NCBI GenBank assembly: GCA_963971535.1
Contig: OZ020586.1
Coordinates: 71,305,548 to 71,369,547 of the forward strand
Source: Notolepis coatsorum
Taxonomy: Eukaryota > Chordata > Actinopteri > Aulopiformes > Paralepididae
Reading direction: 5' to 3'
Length of the DNA: 64,000 nucleotides
Of the stretch, positions 1-9,530 are shown piece by piece. The notes beneath the pieces were generated by a model, which worked only from the letters and a program-made list of their open reading frames with translations, was not told where the DNA came from and did no database searches. Positions within the stretch are counted from its first letter, which is position 1. Each line of letters opens with the position of its first letter. The translations under genes and the position numbers were made by a program.

Positions 1-1000
1 CTGCGCACATTTTTCATTTTACCAGGGGTACGGGGACTGCTAAACGTCGTGGCGGGGGTGGGCTCGCTGTCTGCCACCGCGCGTTAACGGGGTGCGCTAA
101 GCGTGCACTTGTCAAAGGCTCGCTGCCACACTACGCGCGTCGAATTATATTGTGTGTGGATATTTGGGTGACTGGTTACGGTGGTTGAGTGTGGTTGTGA
201 GTGAAATGATCTTTGATTATCCTTGAGTAGGGGGCCCAGGGGTGTCGCATTCCAGGTTCGAAACTGGGGGTGGTGCCGTGGGCCACAGGACGTGTTGGCC
301 AGTGGAGTCTCGTTGGTCGGCAGGATTTCAATATGGGGATGGTGTCGCCGCCTGTGGTTATGAATGGGTTGTGTGACACTGTTCTAAATGCACGGGGACT
401 TCAGTGACATAAGGCACTGAAAATTGATTTCTGTTCCCGTGAGAAGAGCGTTATGATAACACCTAAATTACAATGTTAGGTGTTACGGGGGATATATAAT
501 AACTGTGTGAGAGATTGTGAATGGAAAATATGTGTGTTACTGATATGTGTAATGTACTATGAGCGAAATACATACTAGGCTTTCACGGACAGGAATAAAT
601 ATAGTTACACATACACATAGTCATTTGCAGATTAGAGTAAAAGTGAGATTATTCACCTAAATTACAATGTCCGATACAGATGTTTAGAAATGATAGGCTG
701 TAAATAACGACTTTCTGATTGACCACCGTCTCAGGAAACAGCTGATGGAAAATAAGTTCCCCGGAGTGGTATTAAGGAGGATCTTGACAACAGGATTGAG
801 AATCTGGGTTTCCAATGGAGACAACTGGGAAAAAGATTAAGGCGGTGTCATTGATAAATCAAAAACGAAAATTGCACAAATGCTCTCATATGATCATAGT
901 CTAGGAGATGCCCGACATTCCATGCTTAAAGACAAATGATGGATTGTGAATGGCAAATGTCACTGATAATTAAGTGTATTTTTTGCTTCTCTCTTTTCAC
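1..1000. other. No gene recognised; non-coding stretch
   Basis: The first 160 bases are GC-rich, the rest A/T-rich. Only short chance ORFs are present. It ends at a good acceptor-like site (T/C tract then CAG at 1000-1002), so it could be intronic or leader sequence of the putative element above. Confidence 0.5.
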
Positions 1001-1232
1001 AGCTGCTCCAGGACGGATGGCCGGCGCTGACAATTCCGAACCCCAACAGGGAAATCGAAGAGACTGTTGACAGTCAGGGGGTATAGTATCACAAGACCGA
1101 GATTATCAATTCCTGTTTACACCAATATAAAAGTGTGAGTGAAATTAACTCAAGTTTGGTAAAAATAGTTTGAATACAGGGAAACTTGCTTTCCAAACGG
1201 TGACGTTACGAGTGATTGTAGGAAAGGTGAGA

Positions 1233-2282
1233 ATGGAAAATACACAGATAGGAGCAACCGGAGGGTTAGATGCACTGACCATAGAAAGGGTAGACAATCT
1301 GTCTATTTCAACGACTGGAGATGTCACAATAAAAGTGACGAAGAGATGGCCAAAGATATTCAGGCCATTACAGAACCTTGTAGTTAAAGGAGGCCGGTGT
1401 AGAATGCGTACCCAAATCAAGATAATGCCGATAACCTCTGCAGACATTACATTGACCGAATTGGACGTTGACTTGATTGACTGGAATTTGATCGACTCCC
1501 CTTTAGTGTCCAGTGAGACGGAGGGACTGGAAATAATGTCTTTTACTCCGCCACAGGGAGTCGTTGCAGCAAGCGACCCAGAGACAGCTGTATTCCAAGC
1601 TGAAGTGTCCGTTGCAGATGACTGCCAGTTACAGACGTGCCTCCCTCTCGAAGATCACCTAGCCGAGGCTAGACGGGTAGTGGACTATCTCCAAGGCCTA
1701 CTCCAGCCCACACAGCCCGGAGGGGAGACAGGTTCCAATCGCCTCTCTCCCTCTCCCTCTGGAGAACCAGATGGCCAGAGACAGGCCCAGTTGGGGCCAC
1801 AACCAGTGCCGGAACAACAACAAACCCCGATAAGACCACCCACGAGGTGGCAACCACGAGGAAATGGTGTAGGCAAAGGCAGGTATCCGATTGGCTACCG
1901 TGTGCGGCAGGTGCACTGTTGGACGTGTGGGACCCTCGGACACATTGCTCGGAACTGTGCAGAGCAGGACCATATATCCCCAACAGGGCGTGTTTGTGCA
2001 GGAACAGGTGGCGGGCCCCTCCCAACCACGGGCCCCTCTCAAGGAACTGTGACTGGACCAAATAGGTACGTGGCTTTCTCCTCCGAACAGGCTCCAGGGA
2101 ACCATGGCGATGATGGCACACCACCAGGACGTGTTCTGGGCCCGATGACCCCAGGGTCATCCGGTCACAGGCAACTGACCCACCGGGTCCCACAGCCCGG
2201 GGGAGACCGCCAGTGTTGTTGGGGCTGTGGAGTGAAAGGTCATTTTCAAAGGTCATGTCTGCAGAGGCCACCGGCAGAATAA
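1233..2282 (+). CDS. Gag-nucleocapsid-like protein with two CCHC zinc knuckles
   Basis: An open frame runs from 1149; the first ATG in it is at 1233, giving 349 residues to the stop at 2280-2282. Two perfect C-x2-C-x4-H-x4-C knuckles are visible: CWTCGTLGHIARNC near residue 250 and CWGCGVKGHFQRSC near the C-terminus, about 95 residues apart. The stretch between them and before the first is rich in P, G and Q. The N-terminal 130 residues are a T/V/I-rich region I do not recognise; there is no obvious capsid domain. In known retroelements such knuckles bind nucleic acid in Gag, usually as one or two closely spaced copies; this wide spacing is unusual. A host CCHC protein or a domesticated gag is possible. 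Zinc-knuckle assignment is firm; retroelement origin is inference. Confidence 0.5.
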   Translation: MENTQIGATGGLDALTIERVDNLSISTTGDVTIKVTKRWPKIFRPLQNLVVKGGRCRMRTQIKIMPITSADITLTELDVDLIDWNLIDSPLVSSETEGLEIMSFTPPQGVVAASDPETAVFQAEVSVADDCQLQTCLPLEDHLAEARRVVDYLQGLLQPTQPGGETGSNRLSPSPSGEPDGQRQAQLGPQPVPEQQQTPIRPPTRWQPRGNGVGKGRYPIGYRVRQVHCWTCGTLGHIARNCAEQDHISPTGRVCAGTGGGPLPTTGPSQGTVTGPNRYVAFSSEQAPGNHGDDGTPPGRVLGPMTPGSSGHRQLTHRVPQPGGDRQCCWGCGVKGHFQRSCLQRPPAE

Positions 2283-2950
2283 AAATATATGCAACTGACT
2301 AGGGTAGAGGTGGGATATATTGAATGATAAAATATGCTCCTAATTAGATTAGAATAAAAAGTGAATAGAGGTGTTAGGTGATTAGATTATGAATGAAAGT
2401 TACTAAAAACGAATGTATGGGTGACTGACAAATGCATGAACTAATCAGACTAACAAGAGGTCAAATTATGTTAAACAGTTAATCGATATTAGACAGTGTG
2501 ATGATGTGACACTGCGGCAGCTAGTGATCAGTAAATTATCCATGCTTGGTCAACATTCAGATTGATCAAGAGGTGGACTGCATGATTAAGAAATTGAAAA
2601 GACTCATAGTTGTTTCTAGTATTTTATAGTATTGATAGAAGCATATTAACAGTTATGAGCAATAGGATAGGTGTTTGTTTACTTTTATTTTTACTTCTCT
2701 TTTCTAGTGTGATATGAGCAATTCCTGACTTAGGCCGGGGGTGTACATTTCGTTTATTCATTTGATTTCCCTTTTTATTTCTTAGTTAAAAATGAGCTAG
2801 AAAGCTCACGAGTTTGGTTTATTTTTTCATTTATTGATTTGGCAGCGTTTTCTTTGTGTTTTGTTTTCTGTTTTCTTTCTTTCTGTGTGTTTTTTCTTAG
2901 GATACCTGGCAAGCTGGGAGTGATCTCGACACATCAGGACGGGGTAGTAT

Positions 2951-3136
2951 ATGTCTGTAAAATGGACTGGGAACAGAGTGAAGGAACATGAGCTAGTTAT
3001 GGATTTTTGTTCTCCGCCCATTGAATACCCAGTTTTAGCGGCTGGGGGTGTGTCGTGGTTGGTGATAGTGTTGGGAAGCATGATTCTCTGTACATTAATG
3101 AAGCTCAATAGATTTGGTCGCTATTGGCCAAATTAG
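2951..3136 (+). CDS. Possible small single-pass membrane protein (61 codons)
   Basis: The ORF starts with ATG at 2951, about 50 bases after a strong acceptor-like site (long T/C run then TTAG at 2897-2900). It encodes a hydrophilic N-terminus, one hydrophobic segment of about 20 residues (VLAAGGVSWLVIVLGSMILC), then a short basic tail (LMKLNRFGRYW). This is the layout of the membrane anchor of an envelope protein or of a small viral accessory protein, but there is no recognisable homology and the ORF is short enough to be chance. Confidence 0.25.
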   Translation: MSVKWTGNRVKEHELVMDFCSPPIEYPVLAAGGVSWLVIVLGSMILCTLMKLNRFGRYWPN

Positions 3137-4650
3137 TCTTGTGTAGGGTGTGAACATGTGCAATTGATGATTGGCTTGTGAGGTGAAAGATGTGTGTTTA
3201 AGGCGGACTGTGATTGTTGCCATACACACAGGTTACTGGGAGAATGGATGTCAGTGCTGTCCGGTCCGGGATGCAGCTGTCCGAAACCAGAGGAAGACGG
3301 TAACGATGTTTTCATGTGTATTTCACATCGAGAGGTGGAGAGTATACTGTTTTGACAGCATAATATAATGAGAGCCATGTGAATTTTTCAGAATTTTGAA
3401 ATTTAATGATCTAGAAGCCATGAAATATATAGATAAATGATTTGGAAAAGAAAGTTGTCAAAAGCTCAGACCAGTAAAGAGAGTCTGAGGGATGGAAAAT
3501 TATGGATTCTCAATCAATTGTTGTGGTAGAAGTGATCCCCACTGTCCCCCGAAGCGATGTATTCACTGCAGGATACGGATGGGAGAGGACACTGGCTAGT
3601 GTCCACCCAGCGGCTCCATGGGGAACCACAACACTGCGGAGAACCAGGAGACGCCTACATCTCGGGTCGGGAGAGTCTTGGCCAACGCAGTGACCGAGTC
3701 TTGAGGCTTCAGAGGGAAACGACAGACAACCAACGAGGAGACAGGCAGCTAGGCCTCAGCAACAACTCCGGCTGTCAACAGAAGCAAGGCCTCAACTATT
3801 GACCAGGGGGTCAACAAGCGAAGGGGGGGAGCTGCTATCGCCCCTATCGACGACCAGAAGGAGGGGAGGAGACACAAACCTCTTCCACTGATCCGAGGGT
3901 CAACCAGCGAAGGGGTCGAGCAGCCAGCAACGACCTCCCCATCGCTGTGAAGAATAGAAGATACTACAGCAGGGGGCTCTACCCCCTAAGAGAGGATCTC
4001 CACGAGTCAAGATGTGCTTGACAGAAGATGGGGTGTAATTAGAAAGGCAATTTGCTTTCTGAGTTGCACCCAGCAGTCGTGATACTGCACCAGCTCTGAG
4101 CAATAAAGAGGAGACAGGGTCAAATCTAGAAAACATGGACCCCCCTCCTCAAATGCTCTATTGATCTTGGTACGAGAACAAGTATTAAAGACTGCACATG
4201 ATCACAAAAACTGAAATGGCTAATTTGAATTTTAGGATCTGAGTGTGACAAATCAGATATATATCTTATCCTAATATGATTTAAAATGTCTTAAGTGTTA
4301 TCTAGATAGTAGTGTGTAGAGATTGATATCTATGTTTGACATATTAAGGATAGGTAAACTATCCGAGTGGGGAACTGTAGTAAATTCCCAAACATAGACT
4401 CATGATTAACTAATGTGTGGAAATATTTAGGCCTCAAAACAATAAGAAATATGAATGTGTGTATGTTTACTTAGACGTGATTGCCATTGTAGGCCACACG
4501 GGTCGATTCACACATGAAGTGAGTGGTCAAATTTCTAGCTACGACAGGCACCCAAGGGCCGTCTGCTATGGCCTGGGACAATGGGCTCTGTAAAGATCAA
4601 AACAAAAGACAAAAGGTCACATAGACATGTTATCTAGCTGGAGTATCCTG
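3137..4650. other. No recognised gene; purine-rich and repeat-like sequence
   Basis: Contains short broken frames, G/A-rich stretches (3640-3860) and the purine run at 3821-3830. Two related phrases, GGTCAACAAGCGAAGGGG at about 3810 and GGTCAACCAGCGAAGGGG at 3899, show a local duplication. No coding content is supported. Confidence 0.4.
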
Positions 4651-4652
4651 TC

Positions 4653-4833
4653 ACACACACAGACACACACACACACTCACACACACACATTTTCGAATAC
4701 ACATCCACACACACACACTCACACACACAGAGACACACACAGAGACACACACAGAGACACACACTCACACACACATAGTCACACACACACACACCCACAC
4801 ATTCACACACACACACACACACACTCACACAGA
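4653..4833. repeat. (CA)n microsatellite with CACAGAGA variants
   Basis: Compound dinucleotide tract of CACACA runs mixed with CACACAGAGA and CACATTC interruptions, visible directly. Confidence 0.95.
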
Positions 4834-5199
4834 AGATCTCCAAACTAACTATTTCCTGGTATATTGTTAAAATAGTAATTTGAATCATTGAAGTAAGTTA
4901 AAATATAATTAGGTTTGGTCATACCTAAATGTCTACAATTAGTTAATGTGTCTGTGCTATTTTCATTTAGACTCAATATGATTAATTGGTTGTTCTATAT
5001 GGTATTGAAATGTATTCTATTAAGCTAACAGAATGATTAGATTTGTTAGATATATGTTCTGAAAGTCAAACAGACTTAGTAATAAAGAAATATATCTGTG
5101 TTTAGGTAATCAATATAAACTTTGATTCATCAAAGTATTAACAAGTCAGGTAATGTTTAAGTAAAAATATAAGGAAAATATTCTCTGTTAGTAATGTGA

Positions 5200-5840
5200 A
5201 AAGGGTTTGGCCTATAAGCCAAACCCCTATTTTCAAATGCCAGCTTAAGCAGTCCTGTGATTGGAGGAATTAATGTGATGATGTCATCAACTCGGAGACA
5301 CTGGCCTGGGCTATAAGATGGGTGTGTGATGTGGGGAGAGGGACTCAGGAGGAAACAACACAAGAACACTCTGAAACAACCAAACCCACAAGGACAAGAC
5401 CTCTCTCACCATCTCCACCATCAACCCCAAGGAGGCCAAGGCAGAACGAGAACAAAAGGACTTTTTGGAGGGAAAACCAACTTCTTTGTTTTGTCAGCCA
5501 AGACAACACAAAGACCAGCAACAACTTATCAATTATCATTCTTTATACTGTAATATTAGGCTGGTTGTATCATCTTACGGCATAGTGTTTGTGATCAACA
5601 ACCATAGCATCTTCTTATTGTAATTTGTATACATTCTTAAACTTTGATTAAACAACTGTTAAACTATCTTTCCTCCTAAATTCCTTCTGCCTTTCGGCCT
5701 GCTCAGTCAGTTTTGAAGAGAAGTGATCCCAGCTTTAAGGTATTTAATCACAACGCAGAGTACTAAGGCAACCCGGTTCTGAAGCAGAGCAGAACCGAAA
5801 CAGCTTGGGAATCCACTTCAATAGTTTTCGGGACCCCTGA
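5200..5840 (+). promoter_or_regulatory. Promoter-like or LTR-like segment
   Basis: A TATA-like CTATAAGATG at 5311 is preceded by CCTATAAGCC at 5210 and a CTGTGATTGG (CCAAT-type) motif near 5254. Downstream are a purine-rich leader, then A/T-rich DNA and a TTTCGGCCTGCTCAG segment. This would fit U3-R-U5 of an LTR, but no partner copy exists in the window. Confidence 0.25.
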
Positions 5841-6323
5841 TTCATTATGCTGTGGAGGGTTATGTTGTGGCCCAAATGGACATACGATCTACCAGATGAC
5901 AATCAAATAATTGGAATATTCTTTTTGGAATTTCACCGGCCACAGGTAAGAGCAATTTAACATCAATTTCAGCTTGATCGTGCTGAATCTTTTATTGTAG
6001 CGTGTATAGGGACGAAATGCCAATGGATTAAGTATAATATGCATCGCAGCCTATTACTAGCCTCCCAGGAATTACCCTAAACCGCTCTAAAACCATACTT
6101 ATATTCACCACGGTATAAAACGAGAATGTATGGATGGAAAAAATATTTCTTTTAAATTTTTCACATCTTGAACGATAGATACTCGATGCCAAATATATTA
6201 TTGCATCCATAGCTATAATATATATATATAGTTATAGCCCTGCAAACAAGGTGAGCAACTCCATAGGTTTAATGCGTTGGCAGCACATAGTCATATCCCG
6301 TTCCCAACATGGCGGTCAATGAG
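5841..6323. mobile_element. piggyBac-like element, right-hand fragment
   Basis: Matches the element at 27200-28135 over several blocks, for example AATTGGAATATTCTTTTT at about 5911 versus about 27592, and AGCCCTGCAAACA at 6236 versus 28044. It ends in a TIR-like GGCGGTCAATGAG next to TTAA at 6324-6327. The left half is missing where the putative element 1-5840 adjoins it. Confidence 0.6.
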
Positions 6324-6327
6324 TTAA

Positions 6328-6910
6328 CAGAATATCATTACACCTGTGGCCTAGATTAGCTGCTTCTTCACACTGAAGCCTGATGTGGAATAATGAAATA
6401 CCCGTCTATAATGTCTCTTTCAGCAAAAAGAAAACATGTCAGAATAATCAAAAGGACATGCTGATTCATAAATGCATATGAGTTGTTCTGTTTGAAAAGA
6501 ATGAATGATTCTCTGTCCTGTGTATTTCCTACACACATACGCACATGCACACACACACAGCATCAGTGCCATAACAGCCTTGTGTTACTAAGCAGCATGT
6601 TTACTGTCCAATCATCCAGAGGGAGGTCACCTCGCTCTCTACAAGCCTCTACCAGACAATCTTGCCAAGATGGCCACTATAAACGGGCTATTCAAACACG
6701 GCTGCTCCTTCAGACCGCTCACAGTGTGAACAAGCCAAAGCTGAAGATGATGACCGACAAGAACAAGAAGCAACTGAATTTGTATTCAGTTTTATTCATT
6801 TGAATATCCTGAATCAGCATGTCTTCAACTGTTTCATCCAGGGATACAAGCTTATTCTCTGACTCATAAAACAGCCTTATTTTAAGACAGGAAACCAGTG
6901 CAGTGTACTA
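6328..6910. other. No gene seen
   Basis: Intron-like or intergenic DNA with only short chance frames. No splice-bounded exon or repeat could be supported. Confidence 0.5.
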
Positions 6911-7070
6911 TAGACCTGTTCGCTGTATACAAACATACCGTGTTCGAGCCAATACAGAAAAAATACAGAATACTTTTATATGAAATGCTTTTTTCTGTTC
7001 TGCTCATGAGAGTGTGCTAGATAAAAAATAAAATAGATAAGTACAAAATAGAAGTAAAAAGTACGTAACA
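6911..7070 (-). mobile_element. Truncated MITE end joined to an old LINE 3' tail
   Basis: 6911-6955 (TATAGACCTGTT...GTGTTCGAGCCAAT) matches the left end of the MITE at 33683. From about 6962, GAATACTTTTATATGAAATG through GTGCTAGATAA matches the antisense 3' end of the LINE family seen at 51857-52897. Confidence 0.55.
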
Positions 7071-7177
7071 AGTGTAAACAAAAGTGTTCAAAGCAAAAGT
7101 GTTCAATATACATATATACAATATACAATACAGAGTAGAAAAAAATTTGTAACTGAGTTACAATACAATATAATGTA

Positions 7178-7405
7178 TTGTACTAAAGTGAGATAGTACT
7201 ATAGTGAGACAGTAGTGTAGTGTACTATAGTGAGAGTAAACAGTGTAGTGTACTATAGTAAGACAGTAAATGCATGTAGTATAGCCTACTAGTTTAGACA
7301 GTAAACAGTGTAGTGTACTGTAGTAAGACAGTAAACAGTGTACTCGTGTAAGACAGTAAACAGTGTAGTGTACTGTAGTAAGACAGTAAATGCATGTAGT
7401 ATAGC
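7178..7405. repeat. 30-bp minisatellite, left part
   Basis: Degenerate units of AGACAGTAAACAGTGTAGTG plus TACTGTAGTA. A variant unit TGCATGTAGTATAGCC occurs at 7271 and again at 7391, where it is cut by the hAT-like insertion. The array resumes at 18320. Confidence 0.9.
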
Positions 7406-7765
7406 CAGGGCCGCCTGGGAGAAATGCGAGGCCCTGTGCGAGATTTTTTATTTTTTTTATCTCTTATCTTATTTGTTTTTTCTTGTTGTTACTATACATC
7501 TTTTATATATTTTATTATATTTTTTTTCAATTTTATTTTTTAATTTTATTTTTTCATCCTTTCCTTGTACAGTGTCATTGAGTCTGAGAAAGGCGCTTCT
7601 CTCTTAAAATTCAATCTATTATTATTATTATTAAACGCGAGGTTAAAAAAAAATTCATACAGTCAACATATTCTTAAATAATAGCGCTGCCCGAGGCTGG
7701 GCATGATACAGTCAACATATAGCAAGAGAGAGAGAGAGAGAGCGAGAGAGAGCTCCCGTTCTACA

Positions 7766-7770
7766 GTCAA
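7766..7770. repeat. Target site duplication GTCAA (left)
   Basis: Matches 16369-16373; 5-bp duplications are typical of BEL/Pao. Confidence 0.85.
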
Positions 7771-9125
7771 TGTAACTGAGGGGTACAATTCCCTGACTGT
7801 ATTGATAAGTATGGTATCATTAAACCACTACCGCTTTATGTACTTTAACTTCTGGCCATACAGTACACGATATCTAAATATGATGAACACTTTCCCACAA
7901 TGAAATCGGGTCCACACAAAGGTAATAATCAAATATTTAATATATAGCAAAAGGTACATATAATAGTTACTATTACATTTATGATTTGAATGCACTTGTA
8001 AGGCAAATGAGTACTCGTAGGCAAATCAACACTGAATGTCCAATCTCTGGTTACGCAGGAAGCAAGTATACAACCTGGCTCTTAGGGAATTAGATCTATG
8101 GTACTCTTAATGATATAGCAGGATAATTCTGGAAGCCGGTAGGGGGGGTAGGAGAGCCGTCGGCAGTATCCCGTCTGGTCAACGATGTCTAGGGAGACTT
8201 CAGGTACAGAAGACAGTGCATTAGAATCTTGATCCACAGATGAATACACCTTGGCTCTCTTGTAGGCTGTAGCTGTAGCTGTAGCTCCACAGTGAAGAAG
8301 AAGCGAGGCGACCTCAGTCTGGTCTGAGCGCCGTCTCACCTTGACTCCTCTCGGGGTAAATCCAACACTCACCGGTGTTGGCGATTATCCGCTCCACAAA
8401 TCAAAGTACCAAAGCAAATATATATTCCATGCCGCATAGGGCTCAGCAGTCGTCGGGTAGGTAATCCAATGTACAGGTCCACTCGGTCCTCGCCTAGAAC
8501 TCCTCGGATGAAAGCACCACGTGTGGTCTGCCCAACCTGGTTAAGACTCTAGATAACACGAGGAAGCGATGGGGATGCTGCTCACTTTAGAACTCTAACC
8601 GCACGATGCACCATACATAATAGACTATTATTACTTAATAGAAATACGGTGCCAAACTCTGACAATTCAGCTATTAATTTGCACGAGGTCTCAATGCTAT
8701 TCTAAGGCCAAACAGGCCATACTACACCGCACGCGGTATCGTGGGGTGAGGCTTCACATTCTGTTACTTAGTTGGGTAGAAGGGTAAAGGACTAAGGGTC
8801 TTCTACATTTACTTGCGCCATATTTATATGCACGGTGAACAAATAGTGCCACTCTCCTTTCGGTAGCCGTATTCCTGCGCAGAGCCGGGGCTAGTAGAGA
8901 CATGTCTCGTCGGTACCATTGAACTTGGCTCCAAGGGGCTTGTCTCCTGGCACCAGGTCCTTGTCCAATAAGAGAATGAACTATTATGGGCTATAGTAGA
9001 CTAAAGGGATATTCCGTGTATATGTACAAGGAATATACAAGGGATATCAAACGATATACAAATACTATTCAATATATATCCATAAATAAATATATATATT
9101 CGGTTTAATCTGATCCTTCACAACA
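7771..9125 (-). repeat. 3' LTR of BEL/Pao element (1355 bp)
   Basis: Nearly identical to 15038-16368. By eye I see about six or seven substitutions and three indels: an extra 9 bases near 7983, an extra 19 bases near 8372, and 4 bases fewer near 8131. It contains a short GTAGCT repeat near 8268. Confidence 0.92.
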
Positions 9126-9136
9126 GCCGCCCCCTA
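9126..9136 (-). other. Polypurine tract of BEL/Pao element
   Basis: In element orientation AGGGGGCGGC lies directly against the 3' LTR start TGTTGTG. This is the plus-strand primer position. Confidence 0.7.
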
Positions 9137-9217
9137 ATTAGTCCCACCTAATTAGCTAAGCAGAGACAGATTAACCGCACTGTCCACTACTCAATGTCCG
9201 CTGTAAGGTCAGTCAGT

Positions 9218-9529
9218 TCACAAAGTCATGGGGTCATGGTCGTCATCGATAGTATCGGGGAGCCTTGGCAGTTCTATTAGCCTCGCCACGGGTCGGGTGT
9301 AAGTCCGCCCTTGGACGAGCACTTCAGCTGCTCGGACCTTTCCATCGGCACCGGTGATCACTTTGCTTACGCGGCCAGCCGGCCACATAGCTCGGGGTAG
9401 TGACTGGTCGATAATCATGACGACTGTTCCTTCTGTCAAATTGTCTCTCTCTTTCACCCATTTCTGGCGGGTCTGTAGAGACGGTAGGTAGTGGAGTAGG
9501 AAGCTGTTCCAAAACTTGTCAGCCAGTAC
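9218..9529 (-). pseudogene. C-terminal post-integrase domain of BEL/Pao pol, out of frame
   Basis: This frame reads ADKFWNSFLLHYLP...RQKW...WPAGRVSKVITGADGKVR, the DUF5641-type domain that normally follows integrase in Pao elements and binds nucleic acid. It is separated from the long ORF by a stop at 9531 and is in a different frame, so a single-base frame change sits near 9530. The ATG at 9457 is probably not used as a start. Confidence 0.75.
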
Positions 9530-9530
9530 T

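Larger units (their letters stand above)
1..5840 (+). mobile_element. Possible degenerate retrovirus-like element (left end outside window)
   Basis: Several features together suggest a broken, pol-less LTR element, but no single one proves it. Seen: an ORF with two CCHC zinc knuckles (1233-2282), a small ORF with one hydrophobic segment (2951-3136), three good 3' splice-site-like sequences (AG at 1001, 2706 and 2899, each after a T/C-rich tract), a purine tract AAGGGGGGGA at 3821-3830, and promoter-like sequence with CTATAAGATG at 5311 followed by an A/T-rich tail. At about 5841 the sequence switches to a piggyBac-like repeat, which would fit an insertion boundary. I find no reverse transcriptase, integrase or paired LTR; a left LTR would lie before base 1. 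Alternative: unrelated host or repeat DNA with chance ORFs. Confidence 0.33.

Noticed and set aside
1669-2271. Long minus-strand frames opposite the zinc-knuckle ORF
   Set aside because: No motif; the plus-strand frame has two perfect CCHC knuckles.
4627-4888. His/Thr and Cys/Val frames
   Set aside because: Translated (CA)n microsatellite.
4243-5828. Specific LTR limits TGTGACAAATC...CCACTTCA
   Set aside because: No partner LTR, no target duplication and no convincing purine tract at that position, so the limits cannot be supported.
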